The position numbers were made by a program, and so were the translations under genes. The notes beneath the pieces are model-generated. The model did not search any database, was not told the DNA's origin, and worked only from the letters and a program-made list of their open reading frames with translations. Below, one piece after another: positions 60,466 to 64,000 of a DNA stretch of 64,000 bases; within the stretch, counting starts at the first letter, position 1, and each line of letters begins with the position of its first letter. The DNA comes from Thermanaerosceptrum fracticalcis (GTDB lineage: Bacteria; Bacillota; Peptococcia; DRI-13), in contig NZ_CP045798.1 of the NCBI RefSeq assembly GCF_000746025.2, positions 1,102,501 to 1,166,500 of the forward strand, in the 5' to 3' direction.

Positions 60466-60581
60466 TGCGACTGTCCGACTTCCGACATAGCGAGACTTGT
60501 GTCTGTGGTGTACCCCACTTCCCAATAGCAAAACCTGTTCTCCTATAACGGATAGCGGAAAACGGTTAGCGGATAGTCGTT
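60466..60581. repeat. degenerate TCCGAC / GCGGATA word tract between ffh and rpsP
   Basis: The left arm GCGACTGTCCGACTTCCGAC, then ATAGCGAGAC (60468-60496), and the right arm AACGGATAGCGG, AAAACGG, TTAGCGGATAGTCGTT (60547-60579) are inverted relatives of one word set, separated by about 50 bases. The right arm ends 4 bases from the ffh stop codon at 60583. First word family. Confidence 0.75.
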
Positions 60582-60582
60582 A

Positions 60583-61947
60583 TTATTTAAAGAAAGGCAG
60601 TTTGAAGCCACCTTTTTTTCCACTTTTTGCCCCCTGCTGCATTTGGGCTATTTGTTTCATCATTTTCTGGGCCTGCTCGAACTGTTTGAGCAGTTTATTC
60701 ACTTCCTGTACGGATGTCCCGCTCCCCAGGGCAATACGTTTTCTCCTGCTGCCGTTAATAATTTCCGGGTGCCTTCTTTCTTCCCTGGTCATGGAGCGAA
60801 TGATAGCCTCCGTATGTTTTACATCTTTTTCACTAATCTCCATACCCTTCAAGGCTTTCATCTGCCCCATCCCCGGCAGCATCCCCATCAATTCACTAAG
60901 AGGTCCCATGGATTTCATTTGCTGGATCTGATCAAGAAAATCTTCCAGGGTGAATTCGGCCTTACGTAATTTACGTTCCAATTCCTCCGCTTTTTTGGCG
61001 TCAAAATTAGCCTGGGCTTTTTCTATGAGGGTTAAAACATCACCCATACCTAAAATCCGGGAGGCCATCCTGTCGGGATAGAAGGGTTCCAGGGCATCGA
61101 GCTTTTCACCCATACCCACGAATTTAATAGGTTTCCCCGTCACTGCTTTTACAGAAAGGGCAGCTCCCCCCCGGGTATCTCCATCAAGTTTGGTAAGTAT
61201 AACGCCGTCTAAACCTAGCCTTGCATTAAAGGTTTCAGCCACGTTGACGGCATCCTGTCCGGTCATGGCATCAACCACAAGGAGTATTTCATGGGGCCTA
61301 ATATTGGTTTTGATGTTTTCCAGTTCAGACATCAAGGCATCGTCAATATGGAGACGGCCTGCCGTATCCACGATCATCAGGTCATGGCCCTGGTTTTCCG
61401 CATAAGCCCTGGCTGCCTTGGCAATATCCACGGGATTTTGTTTATCCCCCATGGAAAAAACGGGAATCTCCAGCTGCTCACCTAAAACCTGCAGCTGCTT
61501 GATGGCTGCGGGCCGGTAAATGTCACAGGCCACCAGCAAAGGACGCCGCCCTTGTTTTTTAAAGAGCCTGGCCAGTTTACCGCTGGAAGTGGTTTTGCCG
61601 GAACCCTGTAAGCCCACCATCATGACGATAGTCGGGGGTTTGGAAGCCAAATTTATCTTACTCTGAGTACCACCCATCAACTGGGTCATTTCATCATGGA
61701 CTACTTTGATGACCTGCTGTCCCGGCGTAAGGCTTTCCAGAACCTCCACACCCACAGCTCTTTCCTTAACTCTGTTTACGAAATCTTTAACAACTTTATA
61801 GTTGACATCTGCCTCCAAAAGAGCCATTCGTATTTCCCGCATGGCTTCAGTAACGTCTTTTTCCGAGATCTTACCCTTGCCGCGTAAATTTTTAAAAATT
61901 CCCTGGAGTTTTTCCGCTAAACCTTCGAAAGCCACATGTCTCACCAC
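60583..61947 (-). CDS. ffh: signal recognition particle protein Ffh
   Basis: 454 residues. Helical N domain, GTPase with G1 MVGLQGSGKTTSSGKLA, DTAGRLHID (G3), TKLDGDTRGGAAL (G4), then the methionine-rich M domain (QMKSMGPLSELMGMLPGMGQM in parts) that binds SRP RNA and signal sequences. It follows ylxM by 4 bases. Confidence 0.98.
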   Translation of the reverse strand: MVRHVAFEGLAEKLQGIFKNLRGKGKISEKDVTEAMREIRMALLEADVNYKVVKDFVNRVKERAVGVEVLESLTPGQQVIKVVHDEMTQLMGGTQSKINLASKPPTIVMMVGLQGSGKTTSSGKLARLFKKQGRRPLLVACDIYRPAAIKQLQVLGEQLEIPVFSMGDKQNPVDIAKAARAYAENQGHDLMIVDTAGRLHIDDALMSELENIKTNIRPHEILLVVDAMTGQDAVNVAETFNARLGLDGVILTKLDGDTRGGAALSVKAVTGKPIKFVGMGEKLDALEPFYPDRMASRILGMGDVLTLIEKAQANFDAKKAEELERKLRKAEFTLEDFLDQIQQMKSMGPLSELMGMLPGMGQMKALKGMEISEKDVKHTEAIIRSMTREERRHPEIINGSRRKRIALGSGTSVQEVNKLLKQFEQAQKMMKQIAQMQQGAKSGKKGGFKLPFFK

Positions 61948-61951
61948 CTTT

Positions 61952-62305
61952 TTATGCTTCGGCCATTTTTTTTAAAAGAGCGTAAACTTCCCTTATTTCG
62001 TAAGCCCCGTATTTTTCCTGGATGCTTTCTAATCTTTCCTGCACCTGTTTCAATATTTCTGTGTTATCGTTGTGTTTTCTCACCAGTCCCAGTTTGTTTT
62101 CGTACTCTTCCAAGGTCTCTTCCGTTCTTCTTAAGAGGTCATAGATGGCCTGCCGGGAAACCCTGTGCAGTTCCGCAATTTCTCCCAGGGACAAGTCTTG
62201 CTGGAAATAAAGGTCGTAGATTTCCTGCTGTTTTTTTGTTAACAGTTGACCGTAAAAATCAAACAATAAGGACCGCCGGGCGATATCCTGCACAACTCCC
62301 ACCAC
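61952..62305 (-). CDS. ylxM: YlxM-family helix-turn-helix protein
   Basis: 117 residues. [48 protein letters not shown], read in parts, is a sigma-70 region-4-like HTH, diagnostic of YlxM, the partner gene of ffh. GTG start; GTG 62305 or GTG 62293 (with GGTGGTGGGAG upstream) are both possible. Confidence 0.93.
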   Translation of the reverse strand: MVGVVQDIARRSLLFDFYGQLLTKKQQEIYDLYFQQDLSLGEIAELHRVSRQAIYDLLRRTEETLEEYENKLGLVRKHNDNTEILKQVQERLESIQEKYGAYEIREVYALLKKMAEA

Positions 62306-62529
62306 CCATGCTGTTAAGGATATTTACTTAACAGGCTTTATTCTACACTTTTCCCTCACCAGTGTCAACTCGTAATCTTAGTTTAAGTTTAAGATATTGT
62401 TTTTAAGTATTTGATAAACATACTCCGGGGCCGTTCCTTTAGGAATATTCTCTTCAATCACTAAATTCAAACTAAACACATCTTCAATATATTACTATAC
62501 TAGTATGTACGTTATGAAGGGTGAAATTT

Positions 62530-62560
62530 AAAAGACCTGCAAAAAAATATGCAGGTCTTT
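62530..62560 (-). terminator. terminator after the MTA/SAH deaminase gene
   Basis: A perfect 10-bp stem AAAGACCTGC/GCAGGTCTTT around an A/T loop, followed on the minus strand by TTAAATTTC. The rest of the 264-base gap 62306-62569 is AT-rich with no supported gene and must hold the ylxM-ffh promoter. Confidence 0.8.
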
Positions 62561-62569
62561 ATCACGCAT

Positions 62570-63865
62570 TTATTGTCTGGTCACCAGGTCCTGCCCGCGT
62601 TTCCGGGCTTCATAAATGACCCTTTCTTCATCCATGGTTACCATGTGACGGTCCTTCATGACAAGCTTGCCGTCTATAATAACATTTTTTACATCCGAAG
62701 ACTGGGCGGCATAAACCAGATTGGCCACGGGATCATGGAGGGGGGTTAGGTGGGGTTTATGTAGATCCACCATAATCAGGTCAGCTTTCTGACCTGGCGC
62801 AATCAAACCCACTTTTTCCAGGCCCAGAACTTGGGCACCATTTCGTGTAGCCATTTCTAAAACCTGATAAGCAGGAAGCACAGTAGGGTCCTGGGTAGTT
62901 ACTTTATGCAGGAGGGCACAGGTTCTCATTTCTTCCAGGAGATCCAGGTTATTGTTGCTGGCAGCGCCATCGGTGCCCAGTCCTACACGGGCTCCTTCCT
63001 TGACCAGCTCCGGGATGGGAGCCACACCACTGGCCAGTTTCATATTGCTTTCGGGGTTATGGGCGATCCCAACCTGGTGTTTGATTAAGATGGCCCGCTC
63101 TTCCGGGGTCAGGTGCACGCAGTGAGCGGCCAAAACATGGCGGCCTGTAAACAAGCCTAAGGAATCCATGAGCTTTACGGGGGTCATACCGTACTGTTTT
63201 TGGATATCTTCCACTTCCGTACGTGTTTCAGCTAAATGAATATGTAACCCCACCCCTAGCTTATCGGCCAGTGCCATGACCTCTTTCAGGTAATCGGGAG
63301 GACAGGTGTAGGGGGCGTGGGGCCCCAGTAAACAGGTGATTCGCCCCTGGGCCTTGCCATGCCACTTTTGCACAAACTCTTCACTTTCCCGCAAAGCTAA
63401 TTCCGCCTTATCACCAAGACCAATCATTCCCCGGGAAAGAGAAGCCCGGATACCCGTCTCTTCCACAGCCTGGGCCACCTGATCCATATAAAAGTACATA
63501 TCGGCAAAACAAGTGGTGCCTGATTTAATCATTTCCAGGATGGAGAGCATAGTACCCCAGTAAATGTCTTCCTCCGTAAGATGGGCTTCCCGGGGCCAGA
63601 TGCGCTGGGAGAGCCAGACCATCAGGGGCATATCGTCCCCATAACTCCTGAGCAAAGTCATGGCCGCATGGGTATGACAATTAACAAACCCCGGCAGCAC
63701 TACCGTATCCTGCCCATCCAGGATAGTAATATTGGGTGTGTCCGGCGAAAGCTCTTTACCGACCTCTTTGATTGAGTTTCCCTCAACGTAAATATCACCT
63801 TGAAACCACGTTGTTTCCTTATTCATAGGCAGTATTAAGGCATTCTTAATTAACAAGCCGGTCAT
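62570..63865 (-). CDS. mtaD: 5-methylthioadenosine/S-adenosylhomocysteine deaminase
   Basis: 431 residues of the amidohydrolase superfamily. Metal ligands: GFVNCHTHAAMTLLRSYGDD (HxH), HIHLAETRTEVED, VLAAHCVHL and GLGTDGAASNNNLDLLEEM. It deaminates MTA and SAH, recycling products of SAM use, which fits with the two speD genes (spermidine synthesis yields MTA). Other adenosine-like substrates are known in the family. ATG follows GGAGGAG. Confidence 0.92.
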   Translation of the reverse strand: MTGLLIKNALILPMNKETTWFQGDIYVEGNSIKEVGKELSPDTPNITILDGQDTVVLPGFVNCHTHAAMTLLRSYGDDMPLMVWLSQRIWPREAHLTEEDIYWGTMLSILEMIKSGTTCFADMYFYMDQVAQAVEETGIRASLSRGMIGLGDKAELALRESEEFVQKWHGKAQGRITCLLGPHAPYTCPPDYLKEVMALADKLGVGLHIHLAETRTEVEDIQKQYGMTPVKLMDSLGLFTGRHVLAAHCVHLTPEERAILIKHQVGIAHNPESNMKLASGVAPIPELVKEGARVGLGTDGAASNNNLDLLEEMRTCALLHKVTTQDPTVLPAYQVLEMATRNGAQVLGLEKVGLIAPGQKADLIMVDLHKPHLTPLHDPVANLVYAAQSSDVKNVIIDGKLVMKDRHMVTMDEERVIYEARKRGQDLVTRQ

Positions 63866-64000
63866 TTACTTCTCCTCCTTTTGTCCGTAGTGAAATAAAT
63901 AAGCCTGGCGCATGATTCTTTTCTCATTGTCACTCAAAAGAACAGGTTCTCCCAGCATTTTGGCCATGATGCCTATCTGGGCCGTCTTTTCAATTAACTG
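63866..64000 (-). CDS. C-terminal end of an unidentified protein (5' end outside window)
   Basis: An open frame of 44 codons runs in from the window edge to a TAA at 63866-63868, directly before the mtaD ATG. It reads QLIEKTAQIGIMAKMLGEP..., with IMRQAYLFHYGQ near the end. The tight spacing says it is co-transcribed with mtaD. I do not recognise the family from this fragment. Confidence 0.7.
   Translation of the reverse strand, partial: QLIEKTAQIGIMAKMLGEPVLLSDNEKRIMRQAYLFHYGQKEEK

Overview
The window is a chromosomal segment of an anaerobic, endospore-forming Firmicute of the Clostridia type, close in gene content to the Peptococcaceae / Desulfotomaculum / heliobacteria group. This rests on spoIVA, spoIIP and an uninterrupted sigK, the der-plsY-gpsA-spoIVA order, the ylxM-ffh-rpsP-khpA-ylqD-rimM-trmD-rplS-lepB-rbgA-rnhB run, a heme/siroheme operon that starts from glutamyl-tRNA, and an 11-subunit complex I with no NuoE/F/G. 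There is no rRNA gene in the window, so no finer placement is possible.

Layout. 1-3910 is accessory DNA: the end of a small coiled-coil protein, an ImmA/IrrE-like protein whose catalytic Glu is replaced, a Beta-family protein convergent and overlapping with an sce7726-like (PD-(D/E)XK-like) protein, and a tyrosine integrase. The integrase ends 100 bp from the 3' end of a tRNA-Leu, so this is probably the right end of an integrated element. 4010-4856 is a seven-gene tRNA operon on the minus strand (Pro, Glu, Asp, Thr, Tyr, Gln, Leu in transcription order). 5013-9818 holds a degenerate nuclease-like protein, an FtsA-like ATPase fused to repeated beta-rich units, a gamma-carbonic anhydrase, speD and cheR. 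10107-16816 is the tetrapyrrole operon (sirC-hemA-hemC-cobA/hemD-hemB-hemL), taking glutamyl-tRNA to uroporphyrinogen III and sirohydrochlorin. 16875-20090 has both heptaprenyl diphosphate synthase subunits, tatC and a second speD. 20304-23571 has an aminotransferase remnant, tRNA-Pro and the ACT protein-hom-thrB operon. 23729-32726 has spoIVA, gpsA, plsY, der, a radical-SAM/PDZ protein, two DUF3189 paralogues, spoIIP and a DUF1614 membrane protein.

32877-36594 has a nitrilase-family enzyme, a 5'-damaged nitroreductase, an IS110-family element and pyrophosphatase. 36730-44713 has pepF, comM, sigK, a larA-like racemase behind its own promoter and a leader with an intrinsic terminator, a sodium:solute symporter and yraN. 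44825-54383 is the nuoA-N operon without nuoEFG. 54711-62305 is the rnhB-to-ylxM housekeeping run, and 62570-64000 has an MTA/SAH deaminase and the end of an unknown gene.

The most unusual feature is not a gene. Many short intergenic gaps carry degenerate tandem repeats of 6-9 bp words in two families, TCGGAAATCGG-like and GTTAACAGTTAACG / CTAGTTGCTAGT-like. They are usually arranged as inverted arms around a small loop or a terminator, and several begin exactly at, or within, the stop codon of the neighbouring gene. I know of no named repeat class of this form. Other candidates are the larA leader, the IS110 non-coding end (possible bridge RNA), and the integrase-linked ImmA-like/Beta/sce7726 cassette.
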